Assembly (NCBI GenBank): GCA_963204915.1
Contig: CAUJHS010000117.1
Span: 62,001-126,000, forward strand
Direction of reading: 5' to 3'
DNA from: Planctomycetota bacterium
GTDB taxonomy: Bacteria; Planctomycetota; Planctomycetia; Pirellulales; Pirellulaceae
Length of the DNA stretch: 64,000 bases
Both the position numbers and the translations under genes were made by a program. Every line of letters begins with the position of its first letter. Within the stretch, counting starts at the first letter, position 1. Positions 9,099-18,157 of the stretch are shown piece after piece. The notes below the pieces were generated by a model, which worked only from the letters and a program-made list of their open reading frames with translations, did no database searches and was not told where the DNA came from.

Positions 9099-9706
9099 GA
9101 TGACGCCTCCTTTTCCCACAGGCGCTCGATTAGTTGCAGCTTGCGTTCGACGGTGCGACGCACGCACCCCAGCGCTTCGGCAATGTGCGGCGTCGCGTCT
9201 CCTTCCAGCTTCATCAAGGCGATGCGCCGCAGGTCGCTGTCTCCGGTCGCGTCAAGACGCTCTAAAAGATGTTCAAACTGTTCCGCCAGTTGCGCCGCAA
9301 ACTCCGGCGCCGGTTCACGACTGAGGATTTCGCTCAAGGAACCGGGCGAAACCGCAACGGCCGCCGGCTCGCCGGGGTTTGCAGGCTCGCCACCGCGTTT
9401 GCGCCGGTTCTCATGGCGGATCCAGTCGACCGATTTATTGGCCGTAATCGCCATCAGTAGCGGCCAGAGGCTCGAGCGATCAAGCAGTTGCGGGAATTTT
9501 CCCTCGCGCGCGGCGAGGCAAAAGCTCTTGAACGCGGAAAGTGCGACATCCTCCTCATCGGCGGCGACGCGGCGCGCCCCCTCCAGTTTTCGCCGGGCCA
9601 GTTCCACCATGCGCGCAAAGTAAGCTTCCCACAGCTTTTGCGCGGCGAGTGCGTCGCCGGATTTAAGCTGGTCAATCCACAGAGTCACCGTGTCGTGAGA
9701 AGACAT
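9095..9706 (-). CDS. ECF-family RNA polymerase sigma factor
   Basis: A 203-residue protein with the two ECF domains. The sigma-2 region (about 8-95) has an acidic and aromatic core and the conserved LLMAITANKSVDWIRHENRRKRGG segment that binds polymerase and the -10 element. The sigma-4 helix-turn-helix (about 145-195) contains IAEALGCVRRTVERKL. A 40-residue Pro/Ala-rich linker joins them. It belongs to the planctomycete ECF groups encoded next to Ser/Thr kinases. No anti-sigma gene is present, which suggests control by the kinase whose start overlaps this stop. Target promoters are unknown. Confidence 0.9.
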   Translation of the reverse strand: MSSHDTVTLWIDQLKSGDALAAQKLWEAYFARMVELARRKLEGARRVAADEEDVALSAFKSFCLAAREGKFPQLLDRSSLWPLLMAITANKSVDWIRHENRRKRGGEPANPGEPAAVAVSPGSLSEILSREPAPEFAAQLAEQFEHLLERLDATGDSDLRRIALMKLEGDATPHIAEALGCVRRTVERKLQLIERLWEKEASS

Positions 9707-9803
9707 GCAGCGCGAGTGCGGGCGAGACGAATCGAAACACGACCGCTCCCATCATGGCGCCTGTCACGGGCTTCGTCCACTGCACGACACCTTTGGCGAA
9801 GTC

Positions 9804-11141
9804 TTAGATCAACTCAGGCAGCGGATGGTAACCGTCGGTCAGATACTGGGGACGGCCCGACAGGTCACGCAGGGTGGCTGACGACGAAATGCCCAGAAAA
9901 TGATGGAGCGTCGCATGCACCTCGCCAAAGTGAACAGGACGATCCGCAATTTCACCACCCAAACGGTCGGTAGCGCCAATCACCTGGCCGGTACGGAACC
10001 CGCCGCCAGCGATCAAGCCGCCGCCGACCTGCGGCCAGTGGTCACGGCCCGCGTCGGCGTTGATCTTGGGAGTTCGGCCGAATTCACCCCAAGCCACGAC
10101 CGCCACATCGCGGTCTAAACCGCGCGCGTGGAGATCTTCGATCAATGCCGACAAGCCCTGATCGAACCACGGCAAGTGTGTGTTTTTCGCCTCGCTGAAG
10201 TTGCTGCTGTGGAAATCCCAACGACCGAAATTCAACGTCACGACGCGGGCGCCCGCCTCTACGAGACGCCGTGCTAAGAGGAAATGCTCCAAGTTGCGCG
10301 GCGCTCCGTCGCCGTAGCGGTTGGTGTCGCCCTTGCCGTAACGCTCGCGCACCGCGGGGTCTTCTCGCGACAGATCCAGCGCCTCGGCCAAGCGGCTTGA
10401 GGTCAGAATACCCAGTGCTTGCTGATTGATCGCGTCGAGACCGTCCATCATGCCGCTTGCGTCCACTTGGCGGCGCAGTTTGTCGAGTGAGGCGTACAGC
10501 GACTTGCGATTCTGCAAGCGTTCTTCCGTAATACCTTGCAGCACCATGTCTTCCCGAGCCGGCCCCGTAGGACGAAACGCCGCGTGACCAACGCCCAAAA
10601 ACCCAGGCAAACCTGGCGAGCCATACGGCGGATGGCCCGCATCGGGCGCTAACCCCACAAATGGTGGGATTGCAGGGTTCACGCTTCCTTGCATTTTCGA
10701 CACGACCGACCCGAGCGACGGCCACCCGCCGGGGGGTTGATTGCGTGTGGTCCGCCCCGTGTAACAAATAAACGAATCATGCGCTCCGTCGGGCGACCCG
10801 TACACGGACCGCAACGGTACGCACTTGTCCATAATCTTCGCCAGTCCCGGCATATGCTCGCAGATTTCGATGCCGGGCACATTGGTGGGGATGGGCGAAA
10901 ATTCCCCGCGAATCTCTGCGGGGGCGTCCATTTTCAGGTCGTACATGTCCTGGTGCGGCGGAGCGCCGACCAGGTAGATCATGATGACCGACTTGTGCGA
11001 GTGACGGATCGAGGCGTCCTGTTCGGCCCGTAGCAGGTCAGGCAATGTCAATCCGCCGAGTCCCAAAGCGCCAATCCGAAGGGCCTCGCGGCGCGTGAGG
11101 CCATCACACAAACGCCCTTTTCGTCCTTGAATGGAAAACAT
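9804..11141 (-). CDS. DUF1501 family protein (sulfatase-fold)
   Basis: About 445 residues from the ATG at 11141, which has GGAG nine bases upstream; a TTG lies one codon earlier. The N-terminus has the Tat-like TRREALRIGALGLGGLTLPDLLRA. The body shows DUF1501 hallmarks: YLVGAPPHQDMYDLK, FSPIPTNVPGIEICEHMP, TRNQPPGGWPSLGSVV, RRLVEAGARVVTLNFG, WGEFGRTPKIN, and GRDHWPQ near the end. DUF1501 is related to the alkaline phosphatase/sulfatase fold and is probably exported folded through Tat. In planctomycetes it is commonly encoded beside DUF1549/DUF1553 cytochrome-type proteins; none is here. The biochemical role is unknown. Confidence 0.92.
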   Translation of the reverse strand: MFSIQGRKGRLCDGLTRREALRIGALGLGGLTLPDLLRAEQDASIRHSHKSVIMIYLVGAPPHQDMYDLKMDAPAEIRGEFSPIPTNVPGIEICEHMPGLAKIMDKCVPLRSVYGSPDGAHDSFICYTGRTTRNQPPGGWPSLGSVVSKMQGSVNPAIPPFVGLAPDAGHPPYGSPGLPGFLGVGHAAFRPTGPAREDMVLQGITEERLQNRKSLYASLDKLRRQVDASGMMDGLDAINQQALGILTSSRLAEALDLSREDPAVRERYGKGDTNRYGDGAPRNLEHFLLARRLVEAGARVVTLNFGRWDFHSSNFSEAKNTHLPWFDQGLSALIEDLHARGLDRDVAVVAWGEFGRTPKINADAGRDHWPQVGGGLIAGGGFRTGQVIGATDRLGGEIADRPVHFGEVHATLHHFLGISSSATLRDLSGRPQYLTDGYHPLPELI

Positions 11142-11338
11142 CAAGCGAACTCCACCAGAAAGACATCAGGAAACCTTCATCCATCAATAAACGCTGATCC
11201 GACCATGCTAATGCGTTTCGCCGTCAAAAGCTAGTGTAACCTTGCTTCGCGGCGTTCCTTTTGCAGGACGCTCGTATCGGTCGAGGCGAGCAGCGTGTGA
11301 CGCCCTGCGTTTTCTGCGAACCGACCGGCCCGCGGCGC

Positions 11339-12805
11339 TCAGCGAGTCTCGGAGGGTGTCCAAAGTCCGTTGATGAGCTCCAACGTACCGTCGACCAGAG
11401 CTTGGCCCCCGTCGGGTCCCACGGTGTTGCTTTGAATGACGGCGCCATAAGCCCCGCCCGTTACGCCGCGCGCCGTGGGTAAGTACGTGCCGGGACCGGC
11501 CAGTTGAATGACGAAGGTTTGCAGCGCGGGGCTGCGGGCCTTCATTTGAACGCCGTAGTCGGTAAACAGTTCGAACTGATTGGTGGCGATGACCACATCG
11601 CCTAAGCGGAGGACGTGGACTTCCGTAGGGAGAACGTCATCGGGTTTTTGCGTTTTGAAACGGTCCACCACTTTTTGCTGCCACTGCATACGCCGCTGGG
11701 CCTTGGGATCACTCTTGAGCGTCGCCACCTGGTTCTCTGCCGCCAAGGCTTCCTCTTGGGTCACCAAGCGGACCGGCAGATTGAGCGTCTGCACCTGATG
11801 CTTGAACACGGCGTCGGCGTGCGGTTCTTGCTTGGCGCCTTCGTAGGCTTCATCCCACGCGGCGACAATCCGCCGCGCGATTTCATCCAAACGGTCAAGG
11901 TTGCGCAACTTGCGCATGCGTTCTTCCGCCTCCTTGCGGTACATCAGGTGCGGCGACTGATCGCCCGCCGCGCCGGTCCAGGCCAACACCGCCAGATCTT
12001 TACCATGGCGTGCTCGCAACGTCTCGCGAACCGAATGCCAGAAATCGGCATTCACGGCGCTGCGTCCCTCCACTTCCTGAGCTGGGCATGCCAGGTTCAC
12101 GCACGTGGCGATGAGGTCGCCTTCCGAGTTCCAGAAAAACAGCACGTCCACGCCGTGGTCTTCGTATCCTTCAAACCGTAGAAAATCGGCCTTTGCCGTC
12201 GGACCGTACATTTGAGCGCGGCCGTCGGCGTAAACCGCAAGCCGGTTTTGCGCCACAACAGCGTGTCCCAGCCCCCAACCGACGCTTCCTGGCTTGCGCG
12301 ACTGCCATGCTTGCCTTATCCCTTCAGCAATCTGCTGGACCAAGAACTTGCGGTATTCGTTGGGACGCATGATGCCTGCTTCGGGAAGCTCGTACAGCCC
12401 TTCCTCCACCACCGGCGCCGTGTGGGTATGCGTGGCGCTAAGAAAAATCTTTTCAGGTTTAAGATCCGGTGTGAGGCTCGTCACCGCCGCGCGAACTTCT
12501 TCGAGCAAACCATTGCGAATGGACACCAAGTCGCAGGCGACCATGACCGCTTGTTCAACGGCTCGATCACCCTCGCGCGACTCGAGCGCGACCACCGAAG
12601 CCGTCACCGGGCTTTCGACCGCTTGCGAGATCCGCGTGTGCATTTGGCCGGCAAGCGCCACAGGCCGATCGGGCGTGATGCTGATGGTCGCACCTCCGAC
12701 ATGCAACTGGGCTGCGGCGCCTGCGCGCGGCATGGCGCCAACGACCAGGCTTGACAACAAAAACAACAACGCCGCACTGCGCGGCTGAAGGCGAAACCTT
12801 GGCAT
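11339..12805 (-). CDS. neutral/alkaline non-lysosomal ceramidase-family protein
   Basis: A 488-residue secreted protein. The signal peptide covers about residues 1-30 (ALLFLLSSLVVGAMPRAGAAA). The body matches the neutral ceramidase N-terminal domain: VGGATISITPDRPVALAGQ at the start, VALESREG, VMVACDLVSI, and SATHTHTAP, which holds the histidines that bind the catalytic zinc. Later are AWTGAAGDQSP and LGDVVIATNQFELF. The family hydrolyses the amide bond of ceramide, although many bacterial homologues have no tested substrate. AAGGA lies ten bases before the ATG. It starts 52 bases after the sulfatase stop on the same strand, consistent with one transcript. It lacks a large C-terminal immunoglobulin-like domain. 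Confidence 0.88.
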   Translation of the reverse strand: MPRFRLQPRSAALLFLLSSLVVGAMPRAGAAAQLHVGGATISITPDRPVALAGQMHTRISQAVESPVTASVVALESREGDRAVEQAVMVACDLVSIRNGLLEEVRAAVTSLTPDLKPEKIFLSATHTHTAPVVEEGLYELPEAGIMRPNEYRKFLVQQIAEGIRQAWQSRKPGSVGWGLGHAVVAQNRLAVYADGRAQMYGPTAKADFLRFEGYEDHGVDVLFFWNSEGDLIATCVNLACPAQEVEGRSAVNADFWHSVRETLRARHGKDLAVLAWTGAAGDQSPHLMYRKEAEERMRKLRNLDRLDEIARRIVAAWDEAYEGAKQEPHADAVFKHQVQTLNLPVRLVTQEEALAAENQVATLKSDPKAQRRMQWQQKVVDRFKTQKPDDVLPTEVHVLRLGDVVIATNQFELFTDYGVQMKARSPALQTFVIQLAGPGTYLPTARGVTGGAYGAVIQSNTVGPDGGQALVDGTLELINGLWTPSETR

Positions 12806-12857
12806 GGTGCATATCCTTGGTCAGGTGGGAAAAAAGTCGAGCGCGTGAGCAAACGCG

Positions 12858-14345
12858 CTAAGGGCCAGGCTGCTTCTTCGCCGGTCGTGCGTCGCGTTTT
12901 TTCTTTTGAGTATAGTTCGGCCAAACGATGCGTTGCCCTTCACGGTTGTCGAAGGTCCATTCGGGCCAAGTGGGGCTTTCATCGCGGACTTCACGGTACT
13001 TGGCGACGAGTCGCGCCTTAAGTTTCACGAAGACTTCGTTTTCGGTTTGTGAATGATCGGTGGTTTCGGACGGGTCCTGGCGAAGATTGTATAGCGCAAA
13101 CTCGGTGGGTTCCGCCGCTTGAAACGCCGCTTCGTCTGCTGCAGTTATACTGTTGCCGGGCGCCGAGAGTTGGTCCAATCGTGCGAGGATCTTCCAATCG
13201 CCCTCACGTAGCGCTACTTGATAACGACCGGCGGCGCGATTGAAGTGCCAATAAAGCGGTTCTTGCCGGACGACCGACTCGCCGCGAAAAATCGGCGTGA
13301 TACTTGCTCCGTCGAGCTTTCGATCTTTGGGCGGTTCAATGCCGGCGATCTCGCAGACGGTGGGCAAAAAGTCGACGCCGCACACCGGTTCGTCGCTTTC
13401 GCCGCCAGGATTCACCTTGCCGGGCCAGCGAATGATGCCCGGCACGCGAATTCCGCCTTCCGTGACGAAACCCTTTTTATCGCGCAACCCTCCCGTTGAG
13501 CCGTACGGATGCTGTGCGGTGATCGCGGGTCCATTGTCGCTGGTGAAGAACACGAAGGTATTGTCGCGCAGTTGCTGTTCATCCAACGCTCGCATCACGC
13601 GGCCAAAGGCGTCATCCATTTGCGTGACATTGCCATGGTGAGCCGAATACGCCGGGTCGTCATGCGGATAGAGCCGGGTGTAGCGCTCATTCGAGGCAAT
13701 TGGTTCATGCGGCTCGTGAAAGCAGACATACAAAAAGAACGGCTTGGTTTTGTCGCGTTGATTCAACCAGCCGATCGCTTCCTCCGCAACGACATGCGCT
13801 GCGTAGCCCTCGATGCGACCGACCGCCTGGCCGTTCCGCACAAAATTTTCCGGGTTGCGATGGTTCGGCAAGGCGTTGTTCTGCGTGCCAAACCAATGAT
13901 CAAAGCCATGAGCGTCGGCCTGCGGCTGCGACGCCTCGTTGAATTGACCCGTCAAATGCCACTTCCCGGCGTGGCATGTGGCATAACCCGCTTGCTGCAG
14001 AAGTTTGGCGATAGTGACTTCGCTTTTTCGCAAATGCACCGGAGAACCGTGAGGAATCCAGTTTCGCACGCCGACCCGCGTGGGCGTTCGGCCTGTCATC
14101 AGCGCCGTGCGCGAGGGGGAACAATTCGGATGGCCCGCGTAACAATGCGTCAAACGCAGGCCCTCCTTCGCGAACTGATCGAGATGCGGCGTTTGCATGT
14201 CGTTCGCGCCGTAGCAACCCAGATCGCCATAGCCGAGATCATCGGCCAAGACCAAGATGACATTCGGCCGCGGTTCTGCCGCGATGTTCGAGACGCCACA
14301 GACGGCCACCCAGGCAAAGCTTAATATCACCGTAGTGCGTGTCAT
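12858..14345 (-). CDS. secreted Cys-type sulfatase (arylsulfatase family)
   Basis: A 495-residue sulfatase with an N-terminal signal peptide (about 1-23). Metal-binding LADDLGYGDLGCYG lies near residue 32. The active-site motif CSPSRTALMTGR has a Cys, which must be converted to formylglycine for activity. HAGKWHLTG and FFTSDNGP complete the active site. The family hydrolyses sulfate esters of sugars or aromatics in the periplasm or outside the cell. It lies 75 bases after the sialidase-subtilase gene and 52 before the ceramidase gene, so it is probably in their operon. The exact sulfate ester cannot be read from the sequence. Confidence 0.93.
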   Translation of the reverse strand: MTRTTVILSFAWVAVCGVSNIAAEPRPNVILVLADDLGYGDLGCYGANDMQTPHLDQFAKEGLRLTHCYAGHPNCSPSRTALMTGRTPTRVGVRNWIPHGSPVHLRKSEVTIAKLLQQAGYATCHAGKWHLTGQFNEASQPQADAHGFDHWFGTQNNALPNHRNPENFVRNGQAVGRIEGYAAHVVAEEAIGWLNQRDKTKPFFLYVCFHEPHEPIASNERYTRLYPHDDPAYSAHHGNVTQMDDAFGRVMRALDEQQLRDNTFVFFTSDNGPAITAQHPYGSTGGLRDKKGFVTEGGIRVPGIIRWPGKVNPGGESDEPVCGVDFLPTVCEIAGIEPPKDRKLDGASITPIFRGESVVRQEPLYWHFNRAAGRYQVALREGDWKILARLDQLSAPGNSITAADEAAFQAAEPTEFALYNLRQDPSETTDHSQTENEVFVKLKARLVAKYREVRDESPTWPEWTFDNREGQRIVWPNYTQKKKRDARPAKKQPGP

Positions 14346-14419
14346 CGGTAAAGCTCCCTGGCGTATCGTTGCGCGTTTTGGGTTTTCTTGACGTGACCTA
14401 CCGCAAGTGAAGTTGTTGG

Positions 14420-16414
14420 CTACTTTTGAGCGTGCGCGAATACGTGTTTCAGCGCCGCATGCAGGTTCAATCGACGATAGCGGCGGTGTGTGACCGCGTC
14501 TTCGACGGGCGCCCCCGTTTGCTGCATGATCGCCAGCATGGCGTCGGGAAGGTTCTCGCCATCCGCTTTCCAGTCGTAGCCCGACTTTTCAATCGCTTCA
14601 CGCAACAGCATGGCGGCGCCGCAGGCGATGGCGTTCGATGAACTGGTGGCTCTCGCCGGCACGAGCAAGACGACCTTCTCGTTCCGATCGAGGTAGACCG
14701 CATCGTGGCCGGGCTTCACGGCGCCGATGGCGAAACAATCCGCCTGGCACGCGGGCCAAGAGATGCCCTTGGTGAAGTTATGGTTGCCGGCTGGGGCGCT
14801 AACCCAAATGTCGCATTTGCGCAATTCCGCCAGTTTGGCGTCGATCTCTGTGGCGACCGGTTCGGCGTGCTCCTCGTCATCGACGGGAGCAAGATTCACC
14901 GCCGTGATGCGATGCTCCTCGTGATGGTCCAACACCCATTGCAACGCCGCCGCCAAGGTAGGACTGTCGGAAGTCTTGCCATGGCAACACTCCAGACCGC
15001 GAATCACGGCCACCTGGTTGTTGTAGGCCACGCCCCGTTTTCCCTCGTAGTTCAGCGACGAAGGAATACCGATGGTTGATCCGTGATCGCCGCGTCCTTC
15101 ATGGCGGGGATCGTTGTCGCCGTCCACAGCGTCGAACACCACGCGAACTTTGGGCTGGCCATTCACCGCGACGTTCCACTCCGGCATCGAAAGTTTGCAG
15201 CCATCATCCACGAGCGCTAACGTTTGCCCTTTGCCGAAGGTCAACATCTCGGCATAGGCTTTCCAAGCGTCGAGAATACCGGCATGACGGAACTCTTCCG
15301 GAGCGACCGGGTCGCCGCCCAGCGCGGCGTCGTTTGGCGCCTCCCAAACACTGACCCCCAGATGATAGCCCGCATGGTCCGGCGTTTTTCTGGCGTACCA
15401 AGCCGTGACCATCGCGCCGGTGGGCAACTGGACGCTGGAGGGATAGCCGCAGTCGCTGTCGTCCAAGGAATGCGCCAACCGCAACGGTTCGCTCCAGGTG
15501 CGCCCCTCATCCTTACTGAGTTTGGCGCATACTCCCTGCTGGCCCGCCACGCGCACGCCATAGGTCAACAGCAAGCGTCCGTCTTTTAGCCGCGTCAGAT
15601 GCCCGTTGATTTCGTTCTTCCCGGTGACCGGTTGTGGCTGGCTCCACGTCGCGCCATCGTCGTCGCTGCGGAACAACTCGGTGCGAGTGATGCGCGCCGC
15701 CGCCAACCAGCGACGGCCGCCGAGGGGGAATAGATCCGTCTCGTTATGCTTCGGGCCAATGAGAGACACGGGCCGCCATGTCCAGCCGTCGTCGTCGCTA
15801 CGGAAATGCCACGACCGCCAGCCTTTCGTTTTTGACGACTTGGTCGGGTCGTCGTACTCGCCTTGATAGCACGACGCGTGCAGCGCGCCGTCGTCGCCGG
15901 CCCAGATATCGCCAAAGGGAATATGTTCGGTCCAGCCAGGTTCCGCCGCGGGAAATGTATCGCGTTTTTCCCAAGTTCGGCCGCCGTCGTTGGAGCGCAT
16001 CACCCAAGCGCGCAGCACGGCGTCGCGGAAGGGGGCTTGCTTCGGGCGTTCGGCTTGCTGCTCATTCGTCCATCCCGAACACAGCACGACAAGGTCGCCA
16101 TTGCGCGCCAACCCCGCAGCGTGGTTCATGCGAATCGTGTTGGGATCGTGCCTGGTGACAACGCTTCGCCGCGTCCAGGTCAGGCCATCAGGACTGGCCC
16201 AGCATTCCACGTCGCCCTCTTTTAATCCATGGCTGGGTTGATTGTGCAGAATCGCAAGCACTTCACCCTGGGTTGTTAAGGTCAAATTGGGCCATGCACA
16301 CACATTCTCGACCGCGACCACACGGCGGAGAGACGGCGGCGCCGGCTCCTCGCTGCGTGCCATTCGCGCGGTTAGCAGGACGAGCACGCAAATCGGCAAA
16401 CCAAGTCGATTCAT
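14420..16414 (-). CDS. secreted sialidase (BNR/Asp-box) fused to a subtilase-like domain
   Basis: A 664-residue protein with a signal peptide (about 1-21). Residues 30-375 form a sialidase-type beta-propeller. It has five Asp-boxes: SPDGLTW (74), SNDGGRTW (141), SDDDGWTW (206), SDDDGATW (250) and SKDEGRTW (300). Residues 395-660 resemble a subtilisin (S8) fold. LALVDDG near 399-405 supplies Asp, GRGDHGSTIG near 441-449 supplies His, SAPAGNHN near 539-546 supplies the oxyanion Asn, and SSSNAIACGAAML near 591 lies where Ser is expected but lacks the usual GTSMA wording. The propeller may act on sialylated or related glycans. Protease activity is less sure. It is the first gene of the minus-strand group ending in the ceramidase. 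Confidence 0.85.
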   Translation of the reverse strand: MNRLGLPICVLVLLTARMARSEEPAPPSLRRVVAVENVCAWPNLTLTTQGEVLAILHNQPSHGLKEGDVECWASPDGLTWTRRSVVTRHDPNTIRMNHAAGLARNGDLVVLCSGWTNEQQAERPKQAPFRDAVLRAWVMRSNDGGRTWEKRDTFPAAEPGWTEHIPFGDIWAGDDGALHASCYQGEYDDPTKSSKTKGWRSWHFRSDDDGWTWRPVSLIGPKHNETDLFPLGGRRWLAAARITRTELFRSDDDGATWSQPQPVTGKNEINGHLTRLKDGRLLLTYGVRVAGQQGVCAKLSKDEGRTWSEPLRLAHSLDDSDCGYPSSVQLPTGAMVTAWYARKTPDHAGYHLGVSVWEAPNDAALGGDPVAPEEFRHAGILDAWKAYAEMLTFGKGQTLALVDDGCKLSMPEWNVAVNGQPKVRVVFDAVDGDNDPRHEGRGDHGSTIGIPSSLNYEGKRGVAYNNQVAVIRGLECCHGKTSDSPTLAAALQWVLDHHEEHRITAVNLAPVDDEEHAEPVATEIDAKLAELRKCDIWVSAPAGNHNFTKGISWPACQADCFAIGAVKPGHDAVYLDRNEKVVLLVPARATSSSNAIACGAAMLLREAIEKSGYDWKADGENLPDAMLAIMQQTGAPVEDAVTHRRYRRLNLHAALKHVFAHAQK

Positions 16415-16574
16415 GGATTTGTGAGATTGCTTCGAGCGATTTGTAAGGCTCTCGTTTTGCGATGGCCGTCATCGACGACCAACGAACCGGTTTTGCACGC
16501 AGAGCATTGCTTTCGGGACTACGCCGGCCGGTACAATGCGTTAAACATCTTATCAACCATGCATACCCGTCGCT

Positions 16575-17165
16575 ATGCGCGAGATCTTTTATACCGACGC
16601 AGAGATCCAAGACGCCTATCATGCTTGGGCGCCCCGCCTGCGCGACTATGCGGCGTCGTGTCGTCGGGAACGTCCTCTACCAGAGGAAGACGCGCTGACG
16701 TTCGCCCAGCGCGAACAACGCCGTATTCTGAGCGCCGTCCTGAAACAGTTCCGCGAGGCGCCGAATTTTTCTCGCCGCTTACACCTGCAAATCGTCCATG
16801 GCTCTCTGATCACGTTGCTTGCCGCGCAAGAAGTTTTTGAGAATTCGGAAGCCGTTGTTCCGTTGCTGTCGGCCGAGTGGGAGCGGCTGCTTCCGGAAAT
16901 TACTCAGGGAGCCGATGGTTGGTACGGCAGCAACTGGGTGACGATTCATGCACCAGTTCCCCCATGCTTCCGTTCCTTCCTGCATGACACGTTTCCCGAG
17001 CCGCCGGGCGTTGAACTTTGGGTGCTTACCCAAGCCCGCTATGGGAACGCAACGCACGACCTTTGGCGATGGAACGGCGCCGTGGCTACCTTCGTAATGA
17101 CTCTGGCCCAGCAGTACACGGAAGAAGGGTTTATCGACAAGTTCACCGACTGGCCGGCAGGTTAA
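16575..17165 (+). CDS. conserved-looking protein of unknown function
   Basis: A 196-residue soluble protein that I do not recognise. It has no signal peptide or membrane segment. The first 60 residues are charged and helical; the rest is mixed alpha/beta with many Trp residues (GADGWYGSNWVT, LWRWNGAVATF). The ATG at 16575 is the first in frame. It is divergent from the sialidase gene with about 160 bases between them, and lies 101 bases before rfbD. The even amino-acid composition and the lack of a better frame support a real gene. No function is proposed. Confidence 0.65.
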   Translation: MREIFYTDAEIQDAYHAWAPRLRDYAASCRRERPLPEEDALTFAQREQRRILSAVLKQFREAPNFSRRLHLQIVHGSLITLLAAQEVFENSEAVVPLLSAEWERLLPEITQGADGWYGSNWVTIHAPVPPCFRSFLHDTFPEPPGVELWVLTQARYGNATHDLWRWNGAVATFVMTLAQQYTEEGFIDKFTDWPAG

Positions 17166-17266
17166 GACGCGGCGCGTCGGCGCATCCTAACATTGCGAGG
17201 CGACTTGGCGTTCTGCTACGCTGGGGCGGGAACTGAGGCTCGGCTCTTTGGTCGCAGGAATTCGCA

Positions 17267-18157
17267 ATGCCTATCGCCATCACCGGTGCGGCGGGACAAC
17301 TTGGAAGAGAGCTTTGTCGGCAACTGGGCGACAACGCTATCGGCCTGGAGCGAAACACGCTCGATCTTGCAAACCCCGACGCGGTGCGGCGCGTGATCGC
17401 CGAGTTGCGTCCTTCCGCAGTGATCAATTGTGCGGCCTATACGAAGGTTGATCTTGCGGAGAAAGAGCCGGACCTGTGCCGCAAGGTGAACGCTTTGGCC
17501 GTGGAGTATCTGGCGGAGGCGTGCCGCGCGCATGACTGCCCGCTGGTGCAAATCAGCACCGACTACGTGTTCGGCGCCGACGCCTCGCGCGCTACGCCTT
17601 ACCAAGAAACGGATACTCCAGGCCCACAAAGCGTGTACGCCCGCACCAAGCTGGAAGGCGAACAACACGCCGCAACGTGGGAAAAGCACGTCATTGTTCG
17701 CACCTGTGGGCTTTACGCACCCGCAAGCCGCACCGGCAATTTTGTCGAGACCATGCTGCGGTTGGCGCGCGAAGGCAAGACGTTACGCGTAGTGGACGAC
17801 CAGTATTGCACTCCAAGCTTTGTACCCGACGTCGCCCGGGCCGTCGTGTTCTTGTTGTCGAAGGCGGCGTTCGGAACGTATCACGTCGTGAATACCGGCG
17901 AGACCACGTGGCGCCGTTTTGCGGAGGAGATTTTCCGCCAAAGTCACATGGACGTCTCCGTGCAGCCCATTTCGACCGAGGAGTATCATGCCCCGGCGCC
18001 GCGGCCCCGCTATAGCGTGTTGGACACCGGCAAGTATCACCAATTGGGCGGACCTCCGATGCCCCCATGGCGCGACGCATTAGCGCGATATCTTAGAGAA
18101 ACACGAAATCCAGCCCCGCTTCGACAAAGCGCTGCCGGTGATCGTTCTCCTGAATGA
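17267..18157 (+). CDS. rfbD: dTDP-4-dehydrorhamnose reductase
   Basis: A 296-residue extended short-chain dehydrogenase. It has the N-terminal nucleotide-binding GAAGQLGREL, the early Asn/Ala segment INCAAYTKVD, the catalytic-site ISTDYVFGAD and the Tyr-Lys pair in VYARTKLEGE. The family reduces dTDP-4-dehydro-L-rhamnose to dTDP-L-rhamnose with NAD(P)H, the last step of rhamnose donor synthesis in the cytoplasm. AGGA lies upstream of the ATG. The other rhamnose genes (rfbA, rfbB, rfbC) are not in this window. The last 15 residues are basic and disordered and overlap a possible minus-strand small ORF, so the C-terminus may be shifted relative to relatives. Confidence 0.9.
   Translation: MPIAITGAAGQLGRELCRQLGDNAIGLERNTLDLANPDAVRRVIAELRPSAVINCAAYTKVDLAEKEPDLCRKVNALAVEYLAEACRAHDCPLVQISTDYVFGADASRATPYQETDTPGPQSVYARTKLEGEQHAATWEKHVIVRTCGLYAPASRTGNFVETMLRLAREGKTLRVVDDQYCTPSFVPDVARAVVFLLSKAAFGTYHVVNTGETTWRRFAEEIFRQSHMDVSVQPISTEEYHAPAPRPRYSVLDTGKYHQLGGPPMPPWRDALARYLRETRNPAPLRQSAAGDRSPE

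Noticed and set aside
8034..9623. A 529-codon plus-strand open frame
   Set aside because: It lies antisense to the kinase and sigma factor genes, both with full motif sets. The frame is a by-product of GC-rich codon use on the real strand and its translation has no domain.
13509..14324. A 271-codon plus-strand open frame
   Set aside because: Antisense to a sulfatase gene with all catalytic motifs; the translation looks random.
14420..16414. Two separate genes with a lost stop
   Set aside because: One continuous frame with a natural linker near residue 375-395 and no internal ribosome site that I can see, so a fusion is the simpler reading.
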